A stretch of 64,000 bases of DNA. Origin: Paracoccaceae bacterium (GTDB lineage: Bacteria > Pseudomonadota > Alphaproteobacteria > Rhodobacterales > Rhodobacteraceae). The translations under genes and the position numbers were made by a program. The stretch's first letter is position 1. The number at the start of each line of letters is the position of its first letter. Under the pieces are notes generated by a model. The model saw only the letters and a program-made list of their open reading frames with translations. It ran no database searches and was not told where the DNA came from. Shown piece after piece: positions 1 to 9,212 of the stretch. The stretch spans positions 62,001 to 126,000 of the forward strand of contig JAQWQJ010000077.1 of assembly GCA_029244725.1 (NCBI GenBank), written 5' to 3'.

Positions 1-1
1 C

Positions 2-331
2 GTGAACCTAATTAGCAATGCCACCAGCTTTTGTGAGCAAGGCGACGCAATCCGGTTGTGGTGTCGTGTTAACGACAGCCGCGTTCTTGTTGTGGTCGAA
101 GACACAGGTCCGGGCATTCCCGAACAAGCCTTAACTAAAGTCTTCAAGCGGTTTTATTCCGAGCGTCCCGAAGGTCAATTCGGGAACAACTCTGGCCTCG
201 GGCTAGCGATCTCAAAGCAAATTATCGAAGCCCATGGCGGTGTCATCTGGGCTGAAAATATTCGCCCTACTGCCCATGATATAACCTCTGAACCACTGGG
301 CGCACGGTTTGTCGTGGGCATGCCACTCTAA
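2..331 (+). CDS. chvG: Sensor histidine kinase ChvG, C-terminal fragment
   Basis: This is the 3' end of a gene that begins before the window. Only the ATP-binding (HATPase_c) domain is visible: an N-box (LISNATSF), the G1 box DTGPGIP, the F-box FKRF and the G2 box GLGLAISKQI. The assignment to ChvG, the membrane kinase of the ChvG-ChvI acid/envelope-stress system, rests mainly on context: in Rhodobacteraceae chvI-chvG is followed by hprK, rapZ, an EIIA and HPr, exactly as here. The first in-frame GTG at position 2 lies inside the N-box and is not the real start. Confidence 0.85.
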   Translation: MNLISNATSFCEQGDAIRLWCRVNDSRVLVVVEDTGPGIPEQALTKVFKRFYSERPEGQFGNNSGLGLAISKQIIEAHGGVIWAENIRPTAHDITSEPLGARFVVGMPL

Positions 332-335
332 GCTG

Positions 336-785
336 GTGCCTGAGCGATCCAAATTTCATGAAGACCAACCCTCTGAATGCTGGCACGCAAATTGTGTGGC
401 AGTAGAAGGGCGCGGATTGCTAATTCTCGGGCCATCAGGTTCGGGTAAATCATCTCTTACTCTGGAACTCATGGCTCTTGGCGCGAGGCTTGTAGCAGAC
501 GACCGCGTTATACTGTGTAAGCACGCAGGCCGCATTCGGGCGCAAGCACCTGATACTCTAAGAGGTTTAGTTGAAGCGCGCGGTGTCGGCATTCTTAAAT
601 CTGAGTATTTGATGCAAGTTTACGTTGACGCGATCGTAGATATGCAAAAAACTGAACACGATAGGTTGCCAGAATTACGGACAATTGAAATCCTCGGTCA
701 GCCAATTCCGTGTTACTATAAATGTGAAAGCCCTTCTTTACCGGCAGCGCTTTTGCAACTTCTCAAGGCAGGTCGCCACGCATGA
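336..785 (+). CDS. hprK: Short alphaproteobacterial HPr kinase/phosphorylase
   Basis: A C-terminal-only HprK of about 149 residues. It carries the P-loop GPSGSGKSS and the downstream ADDRV segment, but lacks the N-terminal domain of Firmicutes HprK, as is usual in alphaproteobacteria. It would phosphorylate and dephosphorylate HPr on its regulatory serine. I chose GTG 336, four bases after the chvG stop. An earlier in-frame TTG at 309 would overlap chvG by 23 bases. The gene overlaps rapZ by four bases (ATGA), so the two are probably translationally coupled. Confidence 0.85.
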   Translation: MPERSKFHEDQPSECWHANCVAVEGRGLLILGPSGSGKSSLTLELMALGARLVADDRVILCKHAGRIRAQAPDTLRGLVEARGVGILKSEYLMQVYVDAIVDMQKTEHDRLPELRTIEILGQPIPCYYKCESPSLPAALLQLLKAGRHA

Positions 786-1702
786 ACGACAAAGTTACAA
801 AAACGCAAAGCTTACCTTCGGGCCAATCTCCAAAGCTCGTGTTGGTTACAGGCCCGTCTGGTGGTGGTCGTACCACGTCGATTAATGCGTTAGAGGACAT
901 GGGCTTTGAGACGATTATAAACATGCCTTTGCGCTACATTTCGCGTTTGCTTAAGGACGATCCCCCCCACAGTCATACCGCGTTGGGCTTGGATATCCGA
1001 AATCGCGATTTTAGTATTGATGGCGTATTAGACATTCTGTCAGACCTTCAACAAACCACCGATCTGCATCCTGAACTGGTCTTCGTTGAGTGTAGTCCCG
1101 AAGTTTTGCTACGTAGATATTCTGAAACACGCCGTCGCCACCCAATGGCCGAGGATGACAGTCCTGATGTCGGCATTTCGGCGGAAATCGAAATGCTTAA
1201 ACCACTGCGAGAGCGCGCAGACATTGTGATCGATACGACAGAATACTCTCCACATGATTTAAAGGATGTGTTGAACCGATGGTATGGGGATCAAGCCGGG
1301 CTACCTTTGGCGCTGTCAGTTCAAAGTTTTTCATATAAGCGTGGCATTCCGCCGGGCATGGATATGGTCTTTGATTGTCGCTTTTTGCGGAACCCGCACT
1401 GGTCACCAGACCTAAGGGATAAAACTGGAAAAGACCGAAGCGTCGAAGCTTATATCGATCAAGATCCGTTGTTTTCGAATTATTTTCGAAAAATCTACGG
1501 TATTTTGCAAATGATGTTGCCTGCCGTCAAAAAAGAGGGCAGAGCGCATATGACAATCGGAGTTGGGTGCACGGGTGGCAAACATCGCTCGGTTGCCATG
1601 GCGGAAAAACTAGGCCGCACCCTTGAATTAGACGACTTGCAGGTGTCTATTCGACATCGAGAATTGGAGCGCCGCGCAACAGCTGCGGGGCATTTAAAAT
1701 AA
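782..1702 (+). CDS. rapZ: RNase adapter protein RapZ
   Basis: 306 residues, the usual length of RapZ (old name YvcJ/YhbJ). It has an N-terminal P-loop-like segment (VTGPSGGGRTT, about residues 23-33) and the conserved C-terminal GCTGGKHRS motif near residue 263. In enterobacteria RapZ binds GlmZ RNA and controls glucosamine-6-phosphate synthesis; the RNA partner here is unknown. The P-loop lysine is replaced by arginine, a variant I associate with this bacterial order. It sits in a co-oriented PTS regulatory operon, overlapping hprK. Confidence 0.92.
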   Translation: MNDKVTKTQSLPSGQSPKLVLVTGPSGGGRTTSINALEDMGFETIINMPLRYISRLLKDDPPHSHTALGLDIRNRDFSIDGVLDILSDLQQTTDLHPELVFVECSPEVLLRRYSETRRRHPMAEDDSPDVGISAEIEMLKPLRERADIVIDTTEYSPHDLKDVLNRWYGDQAGLPLALSVQSFSYKRGIPPGMDMVFDCRFLRNPHWSPDLRDKTGKDRSVEAYIDQDPLFSNYFRKIYGILQMMLPAVKKEGRAHMTIGVGCTGGKHRSVAMAEKLGRTLELDDLQVSIRHRELERRATAAGHLK

Positions 1703-1714
1703 GGTGATATTGCC

Positions 1715-2107
1715 TTGATAGGCATTGTGATTGTCGCGCATGGCGGCTTGGCGAAAGAATATCGGTCGGCTGTCGAACATGTTGTCGGCAGACAAGATCA
1801 CTTGGTTGCTATAGCCACTGGACCCGAGGACGATCGCGAAGCTAAAAAGCTTGAGATATGCGCGGCGGCAGACGAGGTTGATGAAGGTGATGGCGTTGTC
1901 ATCGTCACCGATATGTTTGGCGGATCGCCTTCGAACCTTTCCTTATTCGCGTGCAGGCCTTCGGATCGAAAAATCCTTTATGGCGCCAATCTTCCGATGC
2001 TGGTCAAGCTTGCGAAATGCCGTCACAAAAATGTCGACGACGCTGTTCAGGCGTCTCTCACGGCTGGTCGAAAATATATCGATAGCCATGAAGGCAGCGC
2101 CACTTGA
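1715..2107 (+). CDS. PTS EIIA component, mannose family
   Basis: 130-residue mannose-type EIIA domain. The phosphorylatable histidine is expected in IVAHGGLA (about residue 9), and the DMFGGSP segment is typical of the fold. No EIIB, EIIC or EIID permease genes are near, so it probably receives phosphate from HPr for regulation, not sugar uptake. The start is TTG 1715, thirteen bases after rapZ; there is no in-frame ATG before the conserved sequence. Confidence 0.9.
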   Translation: MIGIVIVAHGGLAKEYRSAVEHVVGRQDHLVAIATGPEDDREAKKLEICAAADEVDEGDGVVIVTDMFGGSPSNLSLFACRPSDRKILYGANLPMLVKLAKCRHKNVDDAVQASLTAGRKYIDSHEGSAT

Positions 2108-2135
2108 GAGAAATCTCACACTCTGGAGACCAGAC

Positions 2136-2396
2136 TTGGAATTGAAAATCATCAACGTCAAAGGGCTGCATGCGCGCGCTTCAGCTAAGTTCGTCGAAGT
2201 GGTCGAGCAATTTGACGCAACTGCCGAAGTCTTCAAGGACGGCTTAAACGCATCAGGTGACAGTATTATGGGGCTTTTGATGTTGGCAGCATCAAAAGGA
2301 ACCACTATTGAGGTTCGAACTTCCGGACCCGAAGCAGATCAGTTATTATCTGCGCTTAAGGATCTCTTAGGGGATTGTTTTGGCGAGGGCGGCTAA
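2136..2396 (+). CDS. ptsH: HPr family phosphocarrier protein
   Basis: 86-residue HPr. GLHARASAKF contains the EI-phosphorylated histidine, and SGDSIMGLLML contains the HprK-target serine. The TTG at 2136 has a good ribosome binding site (GGAGA at 2125-2129) and gives the normal HPr length. An in-frame ATG at 2088 would add 16 residues and overlap the EIIA gene. HprK upstream and HPr here form a kinase-substrate pair; enzyme I is not in the window. Confidence 0.88.
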   Translation: MELKIINVKGLHARASAKFVEVVEQFDATAEVFKDGLNASGDSIMGLLMLAASKGTTIEVRTSGPEADQLLSALKDLLGDCFGEGG

Positions 2397-2423
2397 GCCT
2401 CGCGCAACTGGTAGCTAAACTAC

Positions 2424-3305
2424 GTGGTAGACACAGTGAATGAAAAATCGACGACCACCCCGGTAGATAGAGATGGTCCGATTTACGATCGCCGTAGTCT
2501 GACGTATTCGACTACGTTCACGAATCCGGTTAAACGTACGATCATCAAGTCTATCGAAATGGTCACCGGAAAGCTTCCGATCATTCGTCGAATCCGAGAA
2601 TTCGAGCGTGTCGAACAGCCCAAAGGTCAGGCCTTTTGGGCAGCGACTATGAAAACCATGGGTATTGATCTTCTAACGCCTCAAGATCAGATTGATAACA
2701 TACCCGCCGAAGGTCCGGTCGTGTTGGTCGCCAATCATCCGCATGGTTTGGTCGATGGCATGATCCTTGCAGAGATCATAGGACGCCGCCGTGATGACTA
2801 TCGAATTCTGACACGTTCGATGTTAACTGGTATTGATGAAAGCGCGTCTAAGTATATGATCGCAGTGCCATTTCCACATGAGGAAGACGCACAGAAGAAA
2901 ATGCTCGAGATGCGCAATGCAGCAAGAAAACACCTGCTTGCTGGTGGTCTCGTTGCAATTTTCCCATCAGGCTCGGTTGCGGCGTCTGAAAGCATGTTCG
3001 GACCGGCCATCGAGGCAGAGTGGAATGTTTTTACATCTAAGTTGATTAAAACAACGAAAGCATCCGTGGTTCCGATGTACTTCCCAGGCTCAAATTCGCG
3101 CTATTATCACATCGCAAACCGCATTTCAGCGACGCTAAGACAATCGCTTCTACTGCACGAAGTTGTCTATGCATTTGATAAACCACAAAAGCCTGTTATC
3201 GGGCCACCTGTTTCGCCTGAAGAGGGGCAGGAGCGATCTAAAAATCCGCGTGCCTTTATGGAATGGCTGCGCGAGCGTACATTAGCGTTGAAAGAGACCG
3301 ACTAG
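2424..3305 (+). CDS. Lysophospholipid acyltransferase family protein
   Basis: 293-residue PlsC-superfamily enzyme, predicted to move an acyl group onto a lysophospholipid or lyso-ornithine lipid at the inner membrane. Visible motifs are ANHPHGLVDG (catalytic His/Asp region, about residues 95-104), FPSGS near 185 in place of the commoner FPEGT, and a proline block PMYFPG near 215. This family member commonly follows HPr in Rhodobacteraceae. Start GTG 2424; GTG 2436 is an alternative. Its stop overlaps the convergent hbd stop by four bases. The exact acceptor cannot be told from sequence. Confidence 0.8.
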   Translation: MVDTVNEKSTTTPVDRDGPIYDRRSLTYSTTFTNPVKRTIIKSIEMVTGKLPIIRRIREFERVEQPKGQAFWAATMKTMGIDLLTPQDQIDNIPAEGPVVLVANHPHGLVDGMILAEIIGRRRDDYRILTRSMLTGIDESASKYMIAVPFPHEEDAQKKMLEMRNAARKHLLAGGLVAIFPSGSVAASESMFGPAIEAEWNVFTSKLIKTTKASVVPMYFPGSNSRYYHIANRISATLRQSLLLHEVVYAFDKPQKPVIGPPVSPEEGQERSKNPRAFMEWLRERTLALKETD

Positions 3306-4177
3306 CGCGTCGGGACCGGCGTTTCGCCACGGTAATCATAAAATCCGCGTTTTGTTTTCCGGCCCAGCCAGCCAGCTTCAACATACTTCGTCAGCAAAGG
3401 GCAGGGCCGGTATTTCGTGTCCGCCAAGCCATCATGTAACACGTTCATGATCGCCAAACATGTGTCCAGTCCGATAAAATCTGCCAGCTCTAAAGGCCCC
3501 ATTGGATGATTGGCGCCTAACTTCAAAGACTCGTCGATGGACTTTACGGACCCAACGCCTTCGTAGAGCGTATAGACGGCCTCATTGATCATCGGCATCA
3601 AAATGCGATTGACGATAAATGCAGGAAAATCTTCGGCAGAGGCAGCTGTTTTACCAAGCTTTTCAACAACTTTGAGGCAGGCAGCATAGGTTTCCTGATC
3701 GGTTGCAATGCCTCGGATCAGTTCGACCAGTTGCATTATCGGCACTGGGTTCATGAAGTGAAAACCCATGAATTTTTCGGGACGATCCGTGCCGCTGGCC
3801 AATCGCGTAATCGAAATTGACGAGGTGTTTGAGGTTAAAATAGTGTGTGGTTGAAGATGTGGAACCAAGTCGGCAAAAATGGCCGTTTTGACCGCCTCAC
3901 GTTCAGTCGCGGCTTCGATAACAAGATCGGTTTGTCCCAAGTCGGTAAGCGTTCTGGTCGTCGAAATTCGCGCCACGGTGGCGGCTTTTTCGTCTTCCGA
4001 TAGTTTGCCCTTTGAAATCTGGCGATCCAAGTTTTTACCAACGGTTTCAAGCGCGTGATCAATTGCCGGCTGCGAAATGTCGTTCAGCAGGACGTCAAAA
4101 CCAGCCTGCGCCATGACATGTGCAATGCCGTTGCCCATCTGCCCTGCGCCGATAATTCCGATCCGTTGGATATCCAT
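3302..4177 (-). CDS. hbd: 3-hydroxybutyryl-CoA dehydrogenase
   Basis: 291 residues, full length. The N-terminal Rossmann motif GAGQMGNGIAHVMA binds NAD(H). The catalytic His is in GFHFMNPVP, and the C-terminal helical domain contains GANHPMGPLELADFIG. It interconverts acetoacetyl-CoA and 3-hydroxybutyryl-CoA in beta-oxidation or polyhydroxybutyrate turnover. It lies downstream of etfB-etfA on the same strand, but an opposite-strand pseudogene and a terminator separate them, so it is probably transcribed on its own. Confidence 0.92.
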   Translation of the reverse strand: MDIQRIGIIGAGQMGNGIAHVMAQAGFDVLLNDISQPAIDHALETVGKNLDRQISKGKLSEDEKAATVARISTTRTLTDLGQTDLVIEAATEREAVKTAIFADLVPHLQPHTILTSNTSSISITRLASGTDRPEKFMGFHFMNPVPIMQLVELIRGIATDQETYAACLKVVEKLGKTAASAEDFPAFIVNRILMPMINEAVYTLYEGVGSVKSIDESLKLGANHPMGPLELADFIGLDTCLAIMNVLHDGLADTKYRPCPLLTKYVEAGWLGRKTKRGFYDYRGETPVPTR

Positions 4178-4332
4178 GACACTGATCTCTCATTTTTTGC
4201 TGATGCCTGAACATATCCAGTGCCCCGAGTCGGTTGCAAGGGGCAACGATGAATCAAATTGGAAGTTTAAGAGGTTGCTAGGAATTCGGGCAGATAGATG
4301 GCTTTGGGTGAGTTTAAAAAGTGGAGTTGGGT

Positions 4333-5147
4333 ATGCACCAAACCAATTGGGCTGAATCGGCTTTGGATTATAGGCCATGCCGATACGGAAGTTCGCGATT
4401 GCTGTTTCGCGGGCCAAAGAAAATCTTGAAAAAGCCGTACATTGCTTTTGTTGGAGGTAGCGAGACTTACGGCAAGTTTGTGGCGTCTCCCTTTCCTGAT
4501 CTGGTGGGGTCAGAAACGGGTGTGGCGCAAGTAAACCTAGGCTGTCACAATGCTGGTCTGGACGCTTTTTTGAACGACGATACAGCGTTATCCATTTGTA
4601 AACGTGCAGAGTTAACGGTTCTTCAAGTTTTTGGCGCCTCGGATATTTCAAACCGATATACGCAGTACATCCACGTCGAAATGACCGCTTTTTACAGGCA
4701 TCACCGATGATGGAGCGTGCCTTTCCCAAGGTGGACTTCATGGAATTCAACTTTACGCGCCATATGCTAACTCGGTTGAAAACGGCCAGTCCCGAAGGAT
4801 ATCGAAATGTTGTGCAAGCGCTTAGGGAAACGTGGGTTGTGCGCACAAATCAACTGATCAAATGCCTTGGTGGAAAGGTTGTTTTGTTGTGGTTCGGTGA
4901 AAACTTGGCGCAACAACAGCTGAGTAACAGCACCTTTTTGGTCACACGCCGGATGATTGAGCGGGTGAATTCGAATTGTATATTCGGGGTGGAAGTAGCG
5001 TTTGGCGAAGAAACACAGGCCCTAGGAACCGAAGGCATGCATTTTTTGGGGCACGAATTCGAAGCGGCGAAACGTATGCTTAATCCCATGGCGCACCACG
5101 ACATTACGAAAGCGCTTTTGCCGGTACTCGAACGCAACCTTGTATAA
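4333..5147 (+). pseudogene. DUF6473-type protein, frameshifted
   Basis: Two overlapping open frames together look like one protein of about 270 residues of the family I know as DUF6473, common in Rhodobacteraceae and of unknown function. The first (from ATG 4333) has ALDYRPCRYGSSRLLFRGP and FVGGSETYGKFV. The frame breaks near 4655-4668. Reading in the other frame from there gives VHPRRNDRFLQASPMMERAF and then the expected continuation to 5147. A one-base loss (or two-base gain) would explain it. The second half alone has an ATG at 4707 overlapping the first stop, so two short proteins could be made, but one broken gene is the simpler reading. Confidence 0.7.
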
Positions 5148-5150
5148 AGC

Positions 5151-5177
5151 AAAACGGCCCGCAAATGCGCGGGCCGC
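5151..5177 (-). terminator. Rho-independent terminator after etfA
   Basis: Perfect 8-bp stem CGGCCCGC (5155-5162) with GCGGGCCG (5169-5176) and a six-base loop. On the minus strand it is followed by TTTT (5154-5151). It lies 48 bases past the etfA stop and so ends the etfBA transcript. It could also stop transcription entering from the plus-strand pseudogene. Confidence 0.85.
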
Positions 5178-5224
5178 TTGTAGAGATTATAGGTTTTGGT
5201 CCGTTGAAACGCTAGAAAAGTAGG

Positions 5225-6154
5225 TTAACCCAGCTTTTCAGTTAGTTCCGGCACAGCTTCGAAAAGGTCAGCAACAAGACCGAAGTCAGCGACTTGGAAA
5301 ATTGGTGCTTCTTCGTCTTTGTTGATCGCAACGATGACTTTTGAGTCCTTCATGCCAGCAAGGTGCTGAATGGCACCCGAGATGCCGACAGCAACGTAAA
5401 GGTCAGGCGCAACAACTTTGCCGGTTTGACCAACCTGCCAATCGTTCGGGGCATAGCCCGAGTCAACTGCAGCACGTGACGCGCCAACAGCAGCGCCCAG
5501 TTTGTCGGCCAGTTTCTCGATGAGTGCAAAGTCTTCCTGAGAGCCAACACCGCGGCCGCCTGAAACAACAACGCCAGCTGACGTAAGTTCTGGACGATCG
5601 CTTGCTGCGACTTTGTCTTCAACCCATGATGACAGGCCTGGATCCGCTGCAGCCGAGACAGTCTCAACCGATGCAGAACCACCTTCTCCGGCCGCGTCGA
5701 ATGTCGATGTGCGGATGGTGACGACTTTTTTCGCGTCAATTGATTTAACTGTTTGAATGGCGTTACCCGCATAGATCGGACGTTCGAATGTGTCGGCGTC
5801 AACGACACCAGATACGTCCGAAATAATCATAACGTCGAGAAGGGCCGCAACGCGTGGCATCACGTTTTTCGCGTCAGTCGTTGCTGGTGCAACGATGTGC
5901 GAATAGTCGCCAGCTAGTGAGACGATCAAAGCCGCAGTTGATTCCGCCATACGGTGACCAAGCGATGCATCCTCGGCCACGAGGACTTTAGAAACGCCAG
6001 CAATTGTCGCCGCCGCTTCGCCTGCAGCAGAAGCAGTGCCGCCTGCGCAGAGAACGGTAACGTCGCCCATAGCTTGAGCGGCGTTTACAGCCTTGGCAGT
6101 GGCGTCCATCGCCAGTTCGCCATCAGTAACTTCGGCAAGTAGAAGAACAGACAT
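5225..6154 (-). CDS. etfA: Electron transfer flavoprotein, alpha subunit
   Basis: 309 residues. The C-terminal FAD domain shows [35 protein letters not shown] and [11 protein letters not shown], all standard for EtfA. With EtfB it passes electrons from acyl-CoA and other dehydrogenases to ETF-ubiquinone oxidoreductase. It starts on the last base of the etfB stop (TAATG), so the two subunits are translationally coupled. Confidence 0.96.
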   Translation of the reverse strand: MSVLLLAEVTDGELAMDATAKAVNAAQAMGDVTVLCAGGTASAAGEAAATIAGVSKVLVAEDASLGHRMAESTAALIVSLAGDYSHIVAPATTDAKNVMPRVAALLDVMIISDVSGVVDADTFERPIYAGNAIQTVKSIDAKKVVTIRTSTFDAAGEGGSASVETVSAAADPGLSSWVEDKVAASDRPELTSAGVVVSGGRGVGSQEDFALIEKLADKLGAAVGASRAAVDSGYAPNDWQVGQTGKVVAPDLYVAVGISGAIQHLAGMKDSKVIVAINKDEEAPIFQVADFGLVADLFEAVPELTEKLG

Positions 6155-6912
6155 TATACAGCCCCCGCTTCTTTGAGTTTCTCAACCAATTCGTCGACTG
6201 AGCCAACGATAACACCTGCAGCACGTGACTCAGGCTCTTCGGTTTTCTGGATTTCAAGACGTGGTGAGACATCGACACCGTAGTCGGCGGCTGTTTTCTC
6301 ATCCAACGGCTTTTTCTTCGCTTTCATGATGTTTGGAAGCGATGCGTAACGAGGTTCGTTTAAGCGCAAGTCAACGGTGATGATGGTTGGCATCGTCACG
6401 TTGATGGTCTGAAGTCCGCCATCGACTTCGCGTGTCACAACAGCCTTGTCGCCGTCGATCTCAAGCTCAGAGGCGAATGTACCCTGCGACCAACCCAATA
6501 GGGCGGATAGCATTTGGCCAGTAGCGTTCATGTCGTTGTCGATCGCTTGCTTACCAGCCAACACGATACCCGGCTGCTCTTCCTCGACCACTTTGGCAAG
6601 GATTTTTGCAACAGCCAAAGGTTCAATATCGGTGTGCACGTCTTCTGAGGCGATCACAAGGATCGCGCGGTCCGCGCCCATAGCCAAAGCAGTTCGCAGA
6701 GTTTCCTGTGACTGCTTTACACCGATCGATACGGCGATGACTTCATCCGCTTGGCCAGCCTCTTTCAGGCGGATCGCCTGTTCAACTGCGATTTCGTCGA
6801 ATGGGTTCATCGACATTTTGACGTTCGCGAGATCAACACCGCTGCCATCCGCTTTGACGCGGACTTTCACGTTGTAGTCAATCACACGCTTGACAGGTAC
6901 GAGTACCTTCAT
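6154..6912 (-). CDS. etfB: Electron transfer flavoprotein, beta subunit
   Basis: 252 residues, begins [19 protein letters not shown] and contains the adenine-nucleotide binding region GADRAILV and the family signature around [11 protein letters not shown]. It is the small subunit of the heterodimeric flavoprotein and binds AMP. A GGAG sits about ten bases before the ATG. It heads the etfBA pair; cobO lies upstream on the same strand across a 184-base gap in which I see no clear promoter. Confidence 0.96.
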   Translation of the reverse strand: MKVLVPVKRVIDYNVKVRVKADGSGVDLANVKMSMNPFDEIAVEQAIRLKEAGQADEVIAVSIGVKQSQETLRTALAMGADRAILVIASEDVHTDIEPLAVAKILAKVVEEEQPGIVLAGKQAIDNDMNATGQMLSALLGWSQGTFASELEIDGDKAVVTREVDGGLQTINVTMPTIITVDLRLNEPRYASLPNIMKAKKKPLDEKTAADYGVDVSPRLEIQKTEEPESRAAGVIVGSVDELVEKLKEAGAV

Positions 6913-7096
6913 GGCGGGTATTCTCCATATGTTTCAACAAGCCGCTAGGCGGCCGATTCACGCTCTCAGAAGTTCTGATAACGGGTTGCTTTCGAAGGAA
7001 ACAGAGAAAAATCGTCACGTTAGCGATCACGGACGTCGCGTTTTAGCCGATTTTTCCGGAATCAGTATTTTTTTGAGTAATATCGGAAAGCTGACG

Positions 7097-7669
7097 CTAG
7101 CGGTTTGCGCCGGGAACCCAAAGTACATCGTCTTCGCCATTCGCGTTTGCAACACGTGCCGACACGAAGAACCAATCGCTTAGACGGTTCAAATACCGAA
7201 TAACCGATGGGTTAATGTCGTCTTTGGTGGCTAGATCAGTGCACAGTCGCTCTGCGCGGCGGGCAACGGTTCGGCAAACATGCATGTGTGCTGCAAGCGG
7301 TGAACCACCTGGCAAGATGAAGCTGCGCAGCGGCGCAAGGTTGGCATTCATCGCGTCAATCTCGGATTCTAACCGATCTGTCTGAGCGTCGGTGACGCGC
7401 AGTGGCGGATATTCAGCCGTTGCGTCTTTTTCCATCTCAGGTCGGCAGAGGTCTGCGCCAAGATCAAACAAGTCGTTTTGAATTAGCGAAAGCTTGTCAT
7501 CCAAATCACCATTTGCATGCAATCGGGCAACGCCGACAAAGGCGTTAAGCTCGTCCGTTGTACCATAGGCAGTCACACGTGCATCATGCTTGGCAACACG
7601 GTCGCCATTGCCAAGGGCCGTATCGCCTTTGTCACCAGTACGCGTATATATCTTGTTGAGAACGACCAT
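7097..7669 (-). CDS. ATP:cob(I)alamin adenosyltransferase, PduO type
   Basis: 190 residues, PduO/MMAB family. It begins with the TRTGDKGDTAL phosphate-binding motif, continues AYGTTDELNAFVG, and has the C-terminal RYLNRLSDWFFV..R signature. It makes adenosylcobalamin from cob(I)alamin and ATP. It starts on the stop codon of the upstream small membrane protein (TGATG) and stands ahead of etfB, an order seen in many alphaproteobacteria. Confidence 0.92.
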   Translation of the reverse strand: MVVLNKIYTRTGDKGDTALGNGDRVAKHDARVTAYGTTDELNAFVGVARLHANGDLDDKLSLIQNDLFDLGADLCRPEMEKDATAEYPPLRVTDAQTDRLESEIDAMNANLAPLRSFILPGGSPLAAHMHVCRTVARRAERLCTDLATKDDINPSVIRYLNRLSDWFFVSARVANANGEDDVLWVPGANR

Positions 7670-7872
7670 CAGGAACCTCCGCGTAGCCAGACGAACAAAA
7701 TAACAAGGATCACGGCCGCGAATTGTGCGTATATCCGCCAGCGCATCATTTTGTTGGATTGCTTTGCTGCATCCGCGCCGCCGCGTCCAAAGAAGCTGAG
7801 ACCACGAATTAGAAATATGACCACAGCGGCCATAGCTGCGAGAACGATGAAAAAGAGGGGATCGTTGAACAT
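7669..7872 (-). CDS. Small twin-transmembrane-helix protein
   Basis: 67 residues from ATG 7872, with AAGGA eight bases upstream. Two hydrophobic stretches (about 6-24 and 46-62) flank a short polar loop rich in G, K and R (GRGGADAAKQSNK). It matches the class annotated as twin transmembrane helix small protein, typically just before cobO. Function unknown. Its TGA shares a base with the start of the adenosyltransferase gene, so the two are coupled. A longer frame to 7959 is not needed. Confidence 0.8.
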   Translation of the reverse strand: MFNDPLFFIVLAAMAAVVIFLIRGLSFFGRGGADAAKQSNKMMRWRIYAQFAAVILVILFVWLRGGS

Positions 7873-7936
7873 TTGACGGTCCTTTGTGACGTTTGTGCAG
7901 TGATGTAAGGCGTCTTGGCGCAAAAGCGAAGCGGAT

Positions 7937-8761
7937 TTAACCGCGTGATAGGATCGCATCTAACATGCGGGTCGATAGAACGCGGCGCAGTAGGTTCATT
8001 ACAAAGGTCGGTTGAGTAACGAAATACCGTGCATGTGGTCGGGGATGTTCAAGCGCGTGGATGAGTTTTTTGGAGACGGCTGAGGGCGGCAGTTCAAACC
8101 TATCGGGGGCTCCTGATTTGTAGAGGCGATTCAAGAGCTTTTCATATTGTGAAGCGCGAACTGATTTTTTCCAGTCGATAAACCGCTCAAAATGCGGGAT
8201 CGAGTTTTGACGTATCTTTGAAGTAACAGGGCCGGGCTCAACCAGAATGATGTGAATTCCGGTGCCACGCATTTCATGGCGTAACGTATCCGTCAGACCT
8301 TCGAGCGCGAATTTCGTAGCGACATAAGCGCCGCGCCATTTGTAGGCGACCAGTCCGAGGATGGAAGAATTGTTTATAATACGGCCATGGCCCTGCGCGC
8401 GCATGATGGGAATGACACGGTTGGTCAGGTCCTGAGTGCCAAAAAGGTTGGTTTCAAAGATTTCACGCAAAGCTTGGCGGGGCAGGTCTTCGACGGCGCC
8501 AGGCATAGCGTACGCGCCGTTGTTGAACAGAGCGTCTAATGTGCCGCCAGTAGCAGCCAAAACTTCTGCTAGACCCTCAGCGACACTTTCCTCATCTGCG
8601 AGATCGAGACGTGGGCTTTCGAAACCTTCGACAATCATTTGATTGCAGTCGGCCTGCTTGCGGCAAGAAGCAAAAACCCGCCATCCACGTGCGCGCAAAT
8701 CGTGAGCGGCAGCATAGCCAATACCGGATGAACAACCCGTGATCAGGATGGATTTTTGCAT
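7937..8761 (-). CDS. SDR family NAD(P)-dependent oxidoreductase
   Basis: 274 residues from ATG 8761. It has the cofactor motif TGCSSGIG (about 8-15), NNGA (about 86-89), the catalytic serine region NNSSILG and the YVATK catalytic pair. A C-terminal extension of about 60 residues after the Rossmann core is like that of retinol/steroid-type SDRs. The substrate cannot be told. It may be transcribed with the two-helix protein and cobO (64-base gap) and is divergent from the GFA gene. Confidence 0.85.
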   Translation of the reverse strand: MQKSILITGCSSGIGYAAAHDLRARGWRVFASCRKQADCNQMIVEGFESPRLDLADEESVAEGLAEVLAATGGTLDALFNNGAYAMPGAVEDLPRQALREIFETNLFGTQDLTNRVIPIMRAQGHGRIINNSSILGLVAYKWRGAYVATKFALEGLTDTLRHEMRGTGIHIILVEPGPVTSKIRQNSIPHFERFIDWKKSVRASQYEKLLNRLYKSGAPDRFELPPSAVSKKLIHALEHPRPHARYFVTQPTFVMNLLRRVLSTRMLDAILSRG

Positions 8762-8803
8762 GGCTCGCCTATAGCTTCCCAAAAATAGCTTTGGGAGGAG
8801 CGA

Positions 8804-9202
8804 ATGACAGAGCATCGGGCAAGTTGTCAATGTGGGGCGGTTCAGGCCACCTCAGTGAACGATCCAATAATGGTAGCGGCATGTAACTGCGTGGCTTGCC
8901 AGAAAAAGACGGGGTCGGCGTTCGGTTCGGGCGTGTTCTTTAAGCAAGCCGACGTGGCGCTTTCAGGCGATACCTGGAAATGGACCAGAACTGCGGAGTC
9001 TGGAAATGAACTGACACAACATTTCTGTCCGAATTGCGGAACGACAGTGTTCTGGATGAACGCGGGCCGACCTGGAGTTGTGGCATTGTCGCTTGGCTGC
9101 ATTGACGGGCCAATTCAACAGCCAAATAAGGTGGTTTGGGCCGAGCATCAACGCGACTGGCTTTCGTTTGACGAGAGTATTCCGACATCAGAACAAGGCT
9201 AA
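8804..9202 (+). CDS. GFA family (CENP-V/GFA domain) protein
   Basis: 132 residues. Zinc-binding cysteines are in CQCGAVQ (about 8-14), CNCVACQKKTGS (about 29-40) and FCPNCGT (about 77-83). The fold is that of glutathione-dependent formaldehyde-activating enzyme, but most members, including this one, have no proven reaction. It is divergent from the SDR with 42 bases between starts. A palindromic repeat follows the stop. A second GFA-type gene lies at 55196-55579. Confidence 0.85.
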   Translation: MTEHRASCQCGAVQATSVNDPIMVAACNCVACQKKTGSAFGSGVFFKQADVALSGDTWKWTRTAESGNELTQHFCPNCGTTVFWMNAGRPGVVALSLGCIDGPIQQPNKVVWAEHQRDWLSFDESIPTSEQG

Positions 9203-9212
9203 GAACGTTCAC

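Noticed and set aside
1715-2396. Sugar-transporting PTS operon
   Set aside because: No EIIB/C/D genes; EIIA, HPr, HprK and RapZ together fit a regulatory PTS only.
4190-4846. 218-codon minus-strand frame upstream of hbd
   Set aside because: Covers the spacer and the DUF6473-type pseudogene, whose conserved motifs are in the plus-strand frames.
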